The notes: generated by a model not told the origin, from the letters alone. A stretch of DNA of 64,000 nucleotides from CAYJLF01 sp964371055 (GCA_964371055.1 CAYJLF010000002.1:186001-250000); one strand, 5' to 3'. Positions 34,407-43,180 are shown, counted from the first letter of the stretch. Numbers and translations: made by a program.

Positions 34407-36023
34407 GTGTTGCGGGTGTCACGGTCTCTTCAGGATCCAACCCGGCTCTGGGCGACGGGGCTCGGTCTGGCGCTGCTGCTGGTAGCCTGGGCGCTGTCTC
34501 CCGCCTCGGCGCAAGCGCCGCCGTCGGATCCGCCTGTCACTGCCACCTCCGCTCCGGCTTCCGCGTCCGTTCCCGCTCCCGCCCCCCCTCGCCTCGGCGG
34601 CGACCTGCGGATCCGCGGCGAATCGTTCGACAACCCGCTCGATCTCGACGATGACGCCGACGACTCCTACCAGTTCACCCGCATGCGCTATCGCCTCTGG
34701 GTCGACGGCAGACCGCGCGAGGAGGTGAAGCTCTTCTTCCGGCTCGGCGGCGAGTACCGCTGGGGACAACAGAGCATCACCGCGCAGGGAGCGGCGAATC
34801 CTCCCTCGATCCGCGACGCCGAAAGCCGCGTGTCGGTCGATAACGCCTGGGTCGATCTCGCGTGGCCGCCGCGCTCGGGCCTCTCCCTTCGCCTTGGTCG
34901 CCAGGATCTGACCTACGGTGAGGGGTTCCTCGTTTTCGACGGCACTCCGGCCGACGGCTCCAGCTCGGCCTACTTTGACGCGCTCAGGGGATCGTGGGCG
35001 CGCGGTCGGTGGACGGTCGACCTCTTCACCGCGAAGCTGCAGGACGAGGGGTTCGGCACGCCGGGTCGCGACGAGGACCTGCACGGGCTCTACGCGAAGC
35101 GCGCGATGGAGTGGAAACTCGGCCTCGAAGCCTACCTGCTCTACCGACACCAGCGTGGCGCGCGCGCGTTCCAGGCGGGTCGGCCCTGGGCGGTCGAGCA
35201 GCCGGCGCAAAGCACCGGAGCGGCGGGATTCAGGATCTCGCGCTTGCCCGAGACCGGCGGATTCCTGGCGGGGGAGTTCGCGGTCCAGACCGGCGAGTAC
35301 CATGACCAGGCGGTCCGCGAGTTCCCCACGCGCTCGGCCGGATCGGGCGAGGTGGGGCCGGCATCTTCCGCCGGAGGCGCCTCCGACGATCGCGAAGCCG
35401 TCGGCGGCTACCTGCGGGCCGGGTGGATCCGCGACTGCCGTTATCACGGAGCGTTCGAAGTCGGCGCCCTCTTCCTCTCCGGTGACGATCCGAACACCGC
35501 GCGCTTCGAGGGCTGGGATCCTTTCTACTCCGAGTGGCCGAAGTACTCGGAGCTTCTGATCTACACGCTCTACGACGCCACCTCGCGGGCGATGATCGAT
35601 CGCACGCCGGGCGTCGCCCCGGCCGGCTGGGAGTCCGACTCCTCCTGGGCACGTGTGGCGGCGGACGACGCGGGCTCGTGGACGAACCTGACCGCCGGCT
35701 GGGTCGAACTGCGCGCGGAACCGGTGCCGAAGCTGCGCCTGGCCTGCCGGGGAACGCTCCTCGGCGCTGACCACCCTTCGCGGCCAGACGGCAGCCGGGA
35801 TCGGGGCCGCCTGCTCGCGGCGCGCGCGGATCTCGCCGGTCCCGTCGGGCTGGCGGTGCAGGCGCTCGGGGAGATCTTCTGGCCGGGCGCGTACTATGAT
35901 CTTCCGTCCACGACCCGTGGCGGCCTCGCGGTCGAAAGCGCGGAGGGAAAGGGCTCGCCGGCCGGATCCCGTCCGTCTGATCGTGCCTGGTACGCCCGCC
36001 TCCAGGTCACGGCATCCTTCTAA
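34407..36023 (+). CDS. AlgE-like outer-membrane porin (alginate-export family)
   Basis: Protein of about 538 residues. GTG 34407 has GGAGG 8 nt upstream (34394-34398); GTG 34416 is equally spaced from a second GGAGG (34403-34407). A signal peptide is present (LALLLVAWALSPASAQA) and then a Pro/Ala linker. The barrel begins GGDLRIRGESFDNPLDL, followed by FTRMRYRLWVDGRP, VDNAWVDLAW, SLRLGRQDLTYGEGFLVFDG and ALRGSWARGRWTVDLFTAKL, the characteristic alginate_exp pattern. The last residue is Phe (ARLQVTASF), as needed for BAM recognition. Family members are channels for anionic polysaccharides or other anions. A lactate-permease-family inner-membrane transporter follows 20 bp later, suggesting a carboxylate or sugar-acid uptake pair. 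Confidence 0.87.
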   Translation: MLRVSRSLQDPTRLWATGLGLALLLVAWALSPASAQAPPSDPPVTATSAPASASVPAPAPPRLGGDLRIRGESFDNPLDLDDDADDSYQFTRMRYRLWVDGRPREEVKLFFRLGGEYRWGQQSITAQGAANPPSIRDAESRVSVDNAWVDLAWPPRSGLSLRLGRQDLTYGEGFLVFDGTPADGSSSAYFDALRGSWARGRWTVDLFTAKLQDEGFGTPGRDEDLHGLYAKRAMEWKLGLEAYLLYRHQRGARAFQAGRPWAVEQPAQSTGAAGFRISRLPETGGFLAGEFAVQTGEYHDQAVREFPTRSAGSGEVGPASSAGGASDDREAVGGYLRAGWIRDCRYHGAFEVGALFLSGDDPNTARFEGWDPFYSEWPKYSELLIYTLYDATSRAMIDRTPGVAPAGWESDSSWARVAADDAGSWTNLTAGWVELRAEPVPKLRLACRGTLLGADHPSRPDGSRDRGRLLAARADLAGPVGLAVQALGEIFWPGAYYDLPSTTRGGLAVESAEGKGSPAGSRPSDRAWYARLQVTASF

Positions 36024-36043
36024 GTCCGCTCCAAGGAGATCCG

Positions 36044-37642
36044 ATGGAAGGCCTGAGCATCATCCTCTCGATCGTGCCGGTCGCGGTCATCTTCCTCCTG
36101 CTGTTGCTGCGCCGCACGCCGGCCGACGTGGCAGGACTGGTCGGATGGGTCGTGACCGCGCTGGTGGCGGGGACTTGGTTTCACACCGGCCCCGAGGTGA
36201 TCGCGCGCGCGTCTCTCGCCGGCGTCGTCTCGTCCTTCCCGATCAGCCTGATGGTCGCGGCCAGCATCTTCCAGATGACTTTCATGCTCGAGGTCGGGGC
36301 GGTGAAGAGGATCGTGCTCGCGATGAAGTCGGTCTCGCCGCGGGATCGGGTGGCGCAGATCCTCATGATCAACGTCGGTTTCGGCACGCTGGTCACGGCG
36401 CTGGGGGCGACCCCGGTCTCGATCCTGCCGCCGATCATGATCGCCCTGGGCTATTCGAGTTTCGTCGCGATCGCGCTGCCGGCCATCGGCTACGACTCCC
36501 TCTGCACCTACGCGCTCCTGGCGATTCCGGCGGTGGTCTTCACCGATGTGCTCGGGCCCCTGGTGACCGACGCGGGGATCACGCTGACGCTGCGGGAGAC
36601 GGGACTTCTCTTCGCCCGTTTCATTCCGGTCGTCACGACTAGCATCGCGCTCGGCATGTTCTGGATCGTGGGGCGGTGGTCGATGGTGGCCCGCGGACTG
36701 GTCCCGGCCCTCCTGACCGGCGGGGTGGCCGGGCTCTGCTGCTGGGGAATGGCGGTCGCCGACCTGGTGCCGCTGACCGGCGTGGTGGCGGGCGCGGCGA
36801 TCATCGCGATGCTGTCCGTCCTGCTCCGCCTGCGGCGGCTGCCGATCTACGCCGAGGGGACGCTGACGCCGGACGATCTCGCCGTGAAGTCATCGATGAG
36901 CCTCGTGAAGTCGATCAGCCCCTGGCTCCTGCTCCTGCTCTTCGCCACGCTGGTGAATGTCAAAGCGCTCCCTTTCTTCAAGCTTCTCTTCGTCAAGTTC
37001 CCCCTCGCGGTCCCGATCATCCCCGGCCGGCCGACGGCGACGCGCTTTCTGTGGCAGGCCTACACATGGGTCCTGGTCGCGACCTTCGTCTCTGCTTTCC
37101 TCTTCCGTCCGACCCGGGGCCAGTGGCGCACGATCTGGTCCCGCACCTGGAAGCGAGCGCCCCGTCCGGCCCTGGCTGCTGCGGTCTTCTTCGCGATCGC
37201 CTACGTCATCGACCACTCCGGCAAGATCGCGGCGGCCGGCCAGGGCTGGCTCCTCCCCGATCGGACCGACAACATGGTCTTCGTCCTGGCCTCGGCTTCG
37301 GCGGACGCGTTCGGCTCCCTCTACGGGCTCGCGGCGCCCTACCTGGGACTGCTGGCCGGGTTCATATCCGGATCGGAGACGAGCGCGATCGCGATGCTGA
37401 GCCGCTTCCACCTGGAGACGGCGCACGCTCTGGGCAGGCCGGCGACGATCGGTCTCCTGTTGGCGGCGGCCAGCGGGGTCGGCGGCGGTCTCGCTTCGGT
37501 CATCTCTCCGGCCAAACTGCAGAACGCGGCGGCGATCATCGACCGGATCGGCGAGGAGGGGCGGGTTCTGCGGACCACCACCACGATCAGCCTCCTGATT
37601 ACGCTTCTGACGGCGATCCTGACCTTGATCTGGGTGGGGTAA
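36044..37642 (+). CDS. L-lactate permease (LctP) family transporter
   Basis: Protein of 532 residues with about 14 hydrophobic helices. ATG 36044 follows CCAAGGAG. Signature regions include NVGFGTLVTALGATPVSILP and GFISGSETSAIAMLSRFHL, which matches the family's FITGSxTSSNAL segment, and ISPAKLQNAAAII near the end. LctP members are proton symporters for lactate or glycolate. This sequence is divergent enough that another carboxylate is possible. The tight spacing to the AlgE-like porin gene suggests cotranscription. A possible promoter for the following gene lies just after its stop. Confidence 0.84.
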   Translation: MEGLSIILSIVPVAVIFLLLLLRRTPADVAGLVGWVVTALVAGTWFHTGPEVIARASLAGVVSSFPISLMVAASIFQMTFMLEVGAVKRIVLAMKSVSPRDRVAQILMINVGFGTLVTALGATPVSILPPIMIALGYSSFVAIALPAIGYDSLCTYALLAIPAVVFTDVLGPLVTDAGITLTLRETGLLFARFIPVVTTSIALGMFWIVGRWSMVARGLVPALLTGGVAGLCCWGMAVADLVPLTGVVAGAAIIAMLSVLLRLRRLPIYAEGTLTPDDLAVKSSMSLVKSISPWLLLLLFATLVNVKALPFFKLLFVKFPLAVPIIPGRPTATRFLWQAYTWVLVATFVSAFLFRPTRGQWRTIWSRTWKRAPRPALAAAVFFAIAYVIDHSGKIAAAGQGWLLPDRTDNMVFVLASASADAFGSLYGLAAPYLGLLAGFISGSETSAIAMLSRFHLETAHALGRPATIGLLLAAASGVGGGLASVISPAKLQNAAAIIDRIGEEGRVLRTTTTISLLITLLTAILTLIWVG

Positions 37643-37652
37643 GTCGCGATCC

Positions 37653-37681
37653 TTGCCTCGGCCGACAGGCGCCTGTATCGG
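37653..37681 (+). promoter_or_regulatory. Weak candidate promoter before the DUF368 gene
   Basis: TTGCCT (37653-37658), 17 bases, TATCGG (37676-37681), with a CAGGCGCCTG palindrome inside the spacer. It may drive the DUF368 gene separately from the porin-permease pair. Confidence 0.3.
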
Positions 37682-37713
37682 GTTGACGGGGGTCATCCAG
37701 GAGAGGAGAGAGC

Positions 37714-38757
37714 TTGAAGCGCAACGCGTCGCATTCCTCCACCCACTCTGATTCGTCGGTGCCGGCGAGTCCCCTCGCCTCCCTCGTCCTCCGCGGAGCG
37801 GCGGGCGGCGTGCTGATGGGCCTGGCGAACCTCGTTCCAGGGATCAGCGGCGGGACGATGCTGCTGGCCGTCGGAATCTATCCGCTCTTCGTCGGCGCGA
37901 TCGCGGATCTGACCATGCTTCGCTTCCGACTCTCTTCTCTGGCGCTCCTCGGTTCGGTGGTCGTGTCGGCGGGACTGGCGATTCTCCTGTTGGCCGGCGT
38001 GGTCAAAGACCTGGTGGTGGATCACCGGTGGATCATGTACAGCCTCTTCATCGGACTGACCTTGGGAGGTCTGCCGGTGGTATGGAGGCTTGCGCGCCCC
38101 GCCACGCCGTCCCTTTGGGCCGGAGCCGGAGCTGGGTTTATCGCGATGTCCTTCCTGGCGCTGGCGCAGCGATCGGCGACCGAGTCCGGCGCGGCTGGAT
38201 CGAGCTTCCTCCTTCTCCTCATGGCGGGCGTGGCGGGCGCCAGCGCGATGATCCTGCCCGGCGTGAGCGGCGGATACATCTTGTTGGTCCTTGGACAATA
38301 CGTGCCGATCCTGTCGGCGATCGATCGTTTCAAGGAGGCGATCAGCGCTGCCGCCTGGGCCACGGCCCTCGATCCGGCCCTTCATGTGCTCCTTCCGGTC
38401 GGGATCGGCGTCGTCGTCGGGATCCTGGCCGTGAGCAATGCCCTCCGCTGGCTGCTCCAGCGTTACGCGAAGCCGACCCTGGGAGTGCTCCTCGGCCTTC
38501 TGGTGGGAGCCGTGATCGGTCTGTGGCCGTTTCAGCGGCCGGTGGAACCGATCCCGGGAGAGACCGTGATCAAGGGACGGGTCATCACCGAGCAGGATCT
38601 CGCGGGAATCGACGCGGAGGACCTTCCCACGGAGTTCTTCCCTCCCACCGCCGGACTGGTCGGAGCGTCGATCCTCCTGATCGGCGCCGGGTTCCTCGTG
38701 ACTCTGGGGATCGCGCGGTTGGGCGGGGAGAAGGAGGGGGAAGACCGGGGTCGGTAG
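37714..38757 (+). CDS. DUF368 (PopT-type) membrane protein, probable undecaprenyl-phosphate flippase
   Basis: Protein of 347 residues; TTG 37714 follows GAGAGGAGAG. About nine helices. The DUF368 hallmarks are the two related loops GLANLVPGISGGTMLLAVGI and MILPGVSGGYILLVLGQY, an inverted PG-x-SGG pair. Work on this family (PopT) shows it recycles undecaprenyl phosphate from the outer to the inner leaflet of the cytoplasmic membrane, supporting peptidoglycan and other envelope polymer synthesis. A C-terminal soluble insert (GETVIKGRVITEQDLAGI) precedes the final helix and is less common. It is convergent with the ABC importer operon. Confidence 0.88.
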   Translation: MKRNASHSSTHSDSSVPASPLASLVLRGAAGGVLMGLANLVPGISGGTMLLAVGIYPLFVGAIADLTMLRFRLSSLALLGSVVVSAGLAILLLAGVVKDLVVDHRWIMYSLFIGLTLGGLPVVWRLARPATPSLWAGAGAGFIAMSFLALAQRSATESGAAGSSFLLLLMAGVAGASAMILPGVSGGYILLVLGQYVPILSAIDRFKEAISAAAWATALDPALHVLLPVGIGVVVGILAVSNALRWLLQRYAKPTLGVLLGLLVGAVIGLWPFQRPVEPIPGETVIKGRVITEQDLAGIDAEDLPTEFFPPTAGLVGASILLIGAGFLVTLGIARLGGEKEGEDRGR

Positions 38758-38783
38758 TCAGGACCACGGGTATCAGTGCCTTG

Positions 38784-39650
38784 TTAGAGCCACGCCCGGC
38801 GCAGGCGGGCCGACACGGCATCGACTGCGAGCACGAGACCGATCACCGCGATCAGGTAGGTGGCCAGCGATCCCCAATCGAAGGTGCCGATCGCGTAGCT
38901 GACCTGGAAGCCGAGCCCTCCCGCGCCGACGATCCCGAGGACCGCCGACTCCCGGATGTTCACTTCCCAGCGATAGAGGGTGTAGGCAGTGAGCGCGGAA
39001 CGGGCGGCCGGCATCATGCCGAAGAGGAGAACGGAGACCCGTCCCGCTCCGACCGTGCGCAGCGCTTCCAGCGGGCGCGGATCGAGCTGATCGAGCGCAG
39101 TGGAGTAGAGCCTGGCGAAGACACCCCCGGTGTGCACGCCGATCGCCAACGCTCCGGGGAACGGACCCAGCCCCACCATGAACCAGAAGAGGATCGCCCA
39201 GACGAAGTAGGGTACGGTCCGGAGCAGGTTGGCGGTGAGGCGCGCGGTGAGGTGGATCGCCCAGGAGAGTCCCCGGGCCGCCTTCCCTTCATTCCCCCCC
39301 ATGCCGAGGGTCCCCAGGGCGAAGAGCGACTGGCTGCAGAAGGGCATCAGGAGAAATCCGATCAGAGCTCCGATGAACGTTCCCGCGATCGAGATCGAGA
39401 GGGTTTCGATGATTCCTTGCCCGGCCTTGCCCAGGACGGCGGCATCGACGCGCGGAGGCCAGAGCCGGTCGACGACCGATCGAGCCGCGTCGATCGTCTG
39501 ACCGCTGAAGAGCTCGCCCGGCCGCAGGCGGAGCCAGAGGGCGGCGGCGATGACGAGCACCGTCGCGATCGCCAGCAGGATGAACTCGGCCGAGAACGCT
39601 CGCCGGTCCTCGGGGAGGCCGGGCCCGCTGCGCCGCAGATCGCGCCTCAT
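38784..39650 (-). CDS. phnE: PhnE-type ABC permease, second subunit
   Basis: Protein of 288 residues. ATG 39650 overlaps the TGA of the preceding permease gene by four bases (ATGA), which settles the start; the much longer open frame upstream is a shadow. Six or so helices; the cytoplasmic coupling loop reads RPLEALRTVGAGRVSVLLFG, an EAA-type motif, followed by WEVNIRESAVLGIVGAGGLG. The first periplasmic part (DRLWPPRVDAAVLGKAGQGI) parallels that in the upstream permease, so the two are old duplicates that likely form a heterodimer. Role: import of phosphonate, phosphite or a similar oxyanion. Confidence 0.9.
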   Translation of the reverse strand: MRRDLRRSGPGLPEDRRAFSAEFILLAIATVLVIAAALWLRLRPGELFSGQTIDAARSVVDRLWPPRVDAAVLGKAGQGIIETLSISIAGTFIGALIGFLLMPFCSQSLFALGTLGMGGNEGKAARGLSWAIHLTARLTANLLRTVPYFVWAILFWFMVGLGPFPGALAIGVHTGGVFARLYSTALDQLDPRPLEALRTVGAGRVSVLLFGMMPAARSALTAYTLYRWEVNIRESAVLGIVGAGGLGFQVSYAIGTFDWGSLATYLIAVIGLVLAVDAVSARLRRAWL

Positions 39651-40468
39651 CCGATCCAGCCCCGCACGCCGTCCGAGGCCGTCTCGATCAACATGACCAC
39701 GAAAACGAGAAGGGCCACTTCCGTGACGACTTCGCTCCACAGATAGTCCTGCACCGAGACCTCGATGGCGAAGCCGAGGCCTCCCGCGCCGACGAAACCC
39801 ATCAGTGCGCTCGCCCGCACCGCGCACTCGAAGCGATACGCCGTGTAGGAAGCCATCCTCCCCGCGACCTGGGGGAATACCCCCCAGACGAACGTCGTGA
39901 AGCGTCCGGCCCCGACCGCTTCCAGCGCCGCCGCGGGCGCGGTCCGCGCCTCCTCGAGTTGCTCGGAGAAGACCTTGCCGAGCATGCCCCCATAGGCGAC
40001 CGCGAGCGCGGCGATCGCCGGCGCCGGACCCAGCCCGAGGATGCGAACGAAGACGATGGCCCAGATCAGTTCCGGGATGCTGCGGAAGAAGGCTCCCGCC
40101 AAGCGGCCGGCCAGGCAGATCGCCCGCCCCGCGCGGCCCGCCCGCGCCTCCCCCTCGGCGAAGAGAGCACCGTGGGTGACGATCCGACTGCCGAGGACTC
40201 CGAGGGGAAGCCCGACTACGACCGCGCACGCGGTGCCGACCAACGCGATGGCCACCGTGTCGACGGCGCCCTTCAGGATCCTGAAGAGGAACGGAGCGTC
40301 GAGACGCGGCGGCCACCAGGCGCGCAGGAACTCGCTCGCCCGATCCGCGGCGGATGAGCCGAAGAGAACGCCCGGACGGAACTCAGAGCCGACAAAGGCA
40401 GCGGCCAGGAGCCCCAGTCCGCAGACCGCCGCCAGGTAGCGGGAGAACCTTCGCTCACCGAGTTGCAT
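39647..40468 (-). CDS. phnE: PhnE-type ABC permease, first subunit
   Basis: Protein of 273 residues. ATG 40468 overlaps the ATPase stop by one base (TGATG). Helices are interleaved with FLRAWWPPRLDAPFLFRILK, and the EAA-type loop is PAAALEAVGAGRFTTFVWGV, then FECAVRASALMGFVGAGGLG. The signature loop spacing is that of PhnE. Two permease genes side by side are common in PhnCDE-type operons. It should pair with the downstream permease and with the ATPase encoded just upstream. Confidence 0.9.
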   Translation of the reverse strand: MQLGERRFSRYLAAVCGLGLLAAAFVGSEFRPGVLFGSSAADRASEFLRAWWPPRLDAPFLFRILKGAVDTVAIALVGTACAVVVGLPLGVLGSRIVTHGALFAEGEARAGRAGRAICLAGRLAGAFFRSIPELIWAIVFVRILGLGPAPAIAALAVAYGGMLGKVFSEQLEEARTAPAAALEAVGAGRFTTFVWGVFPQVAGRMASYTAYRFECAVRASALMGFVGAGGLGFAIEVSVQDYLWSEVVTEVALLVFVVMLIETASDGVRGWIG

Positions 40469-41283
40469 CAGACATCCGTCGGCCGGCAGGCGGGGCGGCT
40501 GATCCGCCGTCCCCCTTCAGCAAGCTCGGTACCCGCTTCGGTGGCGTCGTCGCCGAAGAGCTCGGAGAGGAGTTCGTCCTCGACCTGCCCGGCCGGGAGG
40601 TCGAACGCCACGCGCCCCGCGCGCAGCCCCACGATTCGCTCGAACCACTGCCGCGCCAGGGCCGGCTGGTGGAGACTCACGAGCAACGTCCGTCGGTCTC
40701 GGGCCGCGAAGGAGACGAGAAGCTCCAGGATTTCCGCGGCCCGGACTGGGTCGAGCGACGCCACCGGCTCATCGGCCAGGATCCAGCGCGCGTCCTGGAA
40801 GATGGCTCGGGCGATCGCGACGCGCTGCCGCTCTCCGCCTGACAGCCGATCCGACCGCTGGAAGAGGCGACGTTCGAGACCGACGCGACCGGCGACCTCT
40901 CGCGCTTCCTCCACCAGGCCCGCCCGCGGGAAGAGAAAGGCGCGGGTGGACCGCACGGTGCTCCACTGCCCGAGCCTGCCCGCCAGGATGTTCTTGCACA
41001 CGCTCAAACGCTCGACGACATCGTGGTGTTGATGGATCGTCGCAATCCGCGTCCGGGCGATCCGGAGGTCTCTTCCGCGCAGGCGGGCGACGTCGCCTCC
41101 ATCCAGGAGGTACGCTCCTCGATCGGGACGGATCGAGAGATTCAGGATCCTGAAGAGCGTGGTCTTCCCCGAGCCGCTCGGGCCGACGAGGGCGACCCGC
41201 TCGCCGGCCCGGACGGCGAGGTCGACCTGATCGAGGACGACCGCTCCTCCGAACGATCGTCCCACCTGCGATAGCTGGATCAT
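40468..41283 (-). CDS. phnC: PhnC-type ABC importer ATPase
   Basis: Protein of 271 residues with all ABC motifs: Walker A GPSGSGKTT, signature LSGGERQRVAIARAI, Walker B WILADEPVASLDP, Q-loop TIHQHHDVVERLSV and switch His in LLVSLHQPAL. The region after the Q-loop (NILAGRLGQWSTVRSTRAFL) matches PhnC proteins. About 40 residues after the core are specific to this protein. It lies 14 bp after the binding-protein gene and overlaps the permease gene by one base. It powers uptake through the two permeases. Confidence 0.92.
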   Translation of the reverse strand: MIQLSQVGRSFGGAVVLDQVDLAVRAGERVALVGPSGSGKTTLFRILNLSIRPDRGAYLLDGGDVARLRGRDLRIARTRIATIHQHHDVVERLSVCKNILAGRLGQWSTVRSTRAFLFPRAGLVEEAREVAGRVGLERRLFQRSDRLSGGERQRVAIARAIFQDARWILADEPVASLDPVRAAEILELLVSFAARDRRTLLVSLHQPALARQWFERIVGLRAGRVAFDLPAGQVEDELLSELFGDDATEAGTELAEGGRRISRPACRPTDV

Positions 41284-41297
41284 CGGGGGTTGCGGGG

Positions 41298-42191
41298 TCA
41301 GTCCTGGAGCATCCCGGCCGCGCGAGCGGCGTTCTCGATCCCCTTCCAGTCGGCGTCATTCGCTTCGACATAGCGGGATGCCTTGTGCAGGTCCAGCAGC
41401 GCCTTGTCGGCCGGATCGGCCGGATCGAGCTCGAGGAACGCAGAGCGGATCGCCTCCCTCAGGCTGGCGGGAAGATCCCGGCGAGCGACCCAGCAGTAGT
41501 CCACGTATTCCGGAGTCGTCCAGAAGACGCGGATCTTCGTCGTATCGACCTTGGTCTCTTCGACCAGCCTGGCCCAGGTGAGGTAATTCAGCGCTCCGGC
41601 GTCGACCACGCCCCCCTCGACCGCTTTGGCGGTCGCGTCGTGCGCGCCGGAGTAGTTCAACCGCGTGAAGTCCTTGTCCGGGTCGATGCCGTTTTCCTTG
41701 AGGAAGTACCGTGGCATAAGGTGGCCGGACGTCGACGACTGACTGCCGAAGGAGAAGGTCTTTCCCTTGAGATCGGCCAAGGACGCGACTCCGGCGCCGG
41801 GGTGGGTCACGAAGACAGACTTGAACTGCCTGTCCTCGGCCCGCATCGCAAGTCGCTCGGCGTTGCCGCCGGTGGCGCGCACCGCCTGGACAGAGGTGTA
41901 GCCGCCGTACCAGACGAGCTCGAGCCGCTTCGAGGCGAGGCCGTCCACGGTGGCGGCGTAGTCGGTGACCGGGGTGAACTCCACCGGGATTCCCAGTCGC
42001 TTCGAGAGGTACTCGGCGAAGGGTTGATAGGTCACCGCAAGCTGGCTCTGGTTCACATCCGGGATGGCCGAGACCCGGAGGGTCCGGGGCCATCCGCTTC
42101 GATCTTGATCGAGGGATGCGGCGGGAGAGACGGCGACGGCGGACAGCGTAAGGATGGCCAGGGTGATCGCCCGGCGGTGGGTATGGAACAT
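41298..42191 (-). CDS. phnD: PhnD-type periplasmic binding protein (phosphonate/selenate-like subgroup)
   Basis: Protein of 297 residues; ATG 42191 follows GAGGAGGAG. Signal peptide (ITLAILTLSAVAVSPAAS). Mature start RVSAIPDVNQSQLAVTYQPF, then VEFTPVTDYAATVDGL, FSFGSQSSTSGHLMPRYFL and YSGAHDATAKAVEGGVVDAG. These identify the PhnD/PtxB class. The opening SAIPD, the VTDYAA segment and the SGHLMPRYFL phrase recall the subgroup that genome pipelines label putative selenate ABC transporter substrate-binding protein. I recall this from memory and have not compared sequences. The ligand is therefore an oxyanion or phosphonate, not decided. First gene of a four-gene operon. Confidence 0.87.
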   Translation of the reverse strand: MFHTHRRAITLAILTLSAVAVSPAASLDQDRSGWPRTLRVSAIPDVNQSQLAVTYQPFAEYLSKRLGIPVEFTPVTDYAATVDGLASKRLELVWYGGYTSVQAVRATGGNAERLAMRAEDRQFKSVFVTHPGAGVASLADLKGKTFSFGSQSSTSGHLMPRYFLKENGIDPDKDFTRLNYSGAHDATAKAVEGGVVDAGALNYLTWARLVEETKVDTTKIRVFWTTPEYVDYCWVARRDLPASLREAIRSAFLELDPADPADKALLDLHKASRYVEANDADWKGIENAARAAGMLQD

Positions 42192-42420
42192 CGGACTCCT
42201 CCTCTTCGCACGATCCGGTTTTGAATTCGGGGCCCGGTGGCCCGGATCGAGGGAGGGAGGAAACGTCTCAGTTCACTCCGTCGCTCGGCCCCCGACCGGA
42301 GCCCCCTGCCGTGCGTGAACTGCACGGGCGGGCCGCTCCCCTCAGGTGAAGGGGCCAGCGAACAGAGATCTCTGAGACCATGCCAGCATGCGAACCATCG
42401 TAGCGGCAGGAGCGATGATG
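42192..42420 (-). promoter_or_regulatory. Structured leader upstream of the PhnCDE-type operon
   Basis: On the RNA strand, CAGTTCAC (complement of 42322-42315) can pair with GTGAACTG (42276-42269), enclosing a 38-nt region with a GCTC...GAGC hairpin. The same CAGTTCAC is also the loop of a local hairpin, CCGTGC/GCACGG (42309-42314 with 42322-42327). The two forms are mutually exclusive, as in riboswitches or attenuators. No known class is recognised. No promoter can be named with confidence. Confidence 0.35.
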
Positions 42421-43113
42421 TCAAAGCATGGATCCCGATGTTCCGCTTCGTTCATCTTCCGATCGTGACACTTTCTGAGAGCGTCGGGATCGACAAGATC
42501 GCGCGGCCCGCCGGGCGGCCGAATCGTCAGGGGGCGAGCTGGAGAGCTCGTGGGCCAGCCAGGTCCGGGCGGCGCGCCAGTCGCTCTGCACGGTCCGTTC
42601 GGAGACGCCTAGCACGTGCGCGACATCCCGGACCGCCAGGCCGCCGAAGACCCGGAGTTCGACCACCTGCTCCATCCGCGCATGTGATTCCTTCAGGCGG
42701 AGGAGCGCCTGGTCGAGGTCGAGGATCTCGAGCGTCGTGTTGCCGGCCGCGCCGACCTCGTCGTCCAGAGTGATCCGCTGCCACCCCCCGCCTCGTTTGG
42801 CCGCGCCGCGCCGTCGGGCCGCTTCCACAAGAATCTGCCGCATCGCGACCGCGGCGACGCCGCAGAAATGCGCGCGGCTGGTCCAGTGGAGGGTCGCGTC
42901 GCCGGCCAGGCGCATGTAGGTCTCATCGACGAGATCGCCCGGCTGCATCTCGAGATCGCTCTGCTCATGCCGGAGCGCCGCGGCCGCGAGGCGTCTCAGT
43001 TCAACGAACGTGAGTTCGAACAGGCGGTTGAACAACTCGACACGATCCTCCCGCCCGCCGTGCAGTCCGGCGAGGATACGTCTCGCTTCGTCCCGGGCCG
43101 GATCGATCATCAC
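42421..43113 (-). CDS. ECF-type RNA polymerase sigma factor
   Basis: Protein of about 230 residues. GTG 43113 lies 7 nt after AGAGAGG; ATG 43110 is equally possible. Region 2 includes LRRLAAAALRHEQSDLEMQP, LVDETYMRLAG and SRAHFCGVAAVAMRQILVEA. Region 4 includes EQVVELRVFGGLAVRDVAHV and LGVSERTVQSDWRAARTWL, a helix-turn-helix. The DETYMRL and FxxxAAxxMRxILV phrases mark the Sigma70_ECF family common in Planctomycetes and Acidobacteria, in which partners are often Ser/Thr kinases. No anti-sigma or kinase gene is adjacent. The last 40 residues are Ser/Arg-rich and atypical. A small exported protein gene diverges from it and could be a target. Confidence 0.9.
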   Translation of the reverse strand: MMIDPARDEARRILAGLHGGREDRVELFNRLFELTFVELRRLAAAALRHEQSDLEMQPGDLVDETYMRLAGDATLHWTSRAHFCGVAAVAMRQILVEAARRRGAAKRGGGWQRITLDDEVGAAGNTTLEILDLDQALLRLKESHARMEQVVELRVFGGLAVRDVAHVLGVSERTVQSDWRAARTWLAHELSSSPPDDSAARRAARSCRSRRSQKVSRSEDERSGTSGSML

Positions 43114-43150
43114 CCGCCCACCTCTCTGCACGGTCGACTTCTTCGGTTCG

Positions 43151-43180
43151 AAGGTAGGAGCGCCCGACCGCGGCTGACAA
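43151..43180 (-). promoter_or_regulatory. Candidate promoter of the ECF sigma gene
   Basis: Reading the minus strand, TTGTCA (43180-43175), an 18-base spacer and TACCTT (43156-43151), about 38 bp before the start codon. A housekeeping-type promoter rather than an obvious ECF type. Confidence 0.4.

Noticed and set aside
39651..40316. Extended N-terminus of the downstream PhnE-type permease
   Set aside because: The extension is an arginine/glycine-rich shadow of the other permease gene. The four-base ATGA overlap at 39647-39650 gives a normal-length protein.
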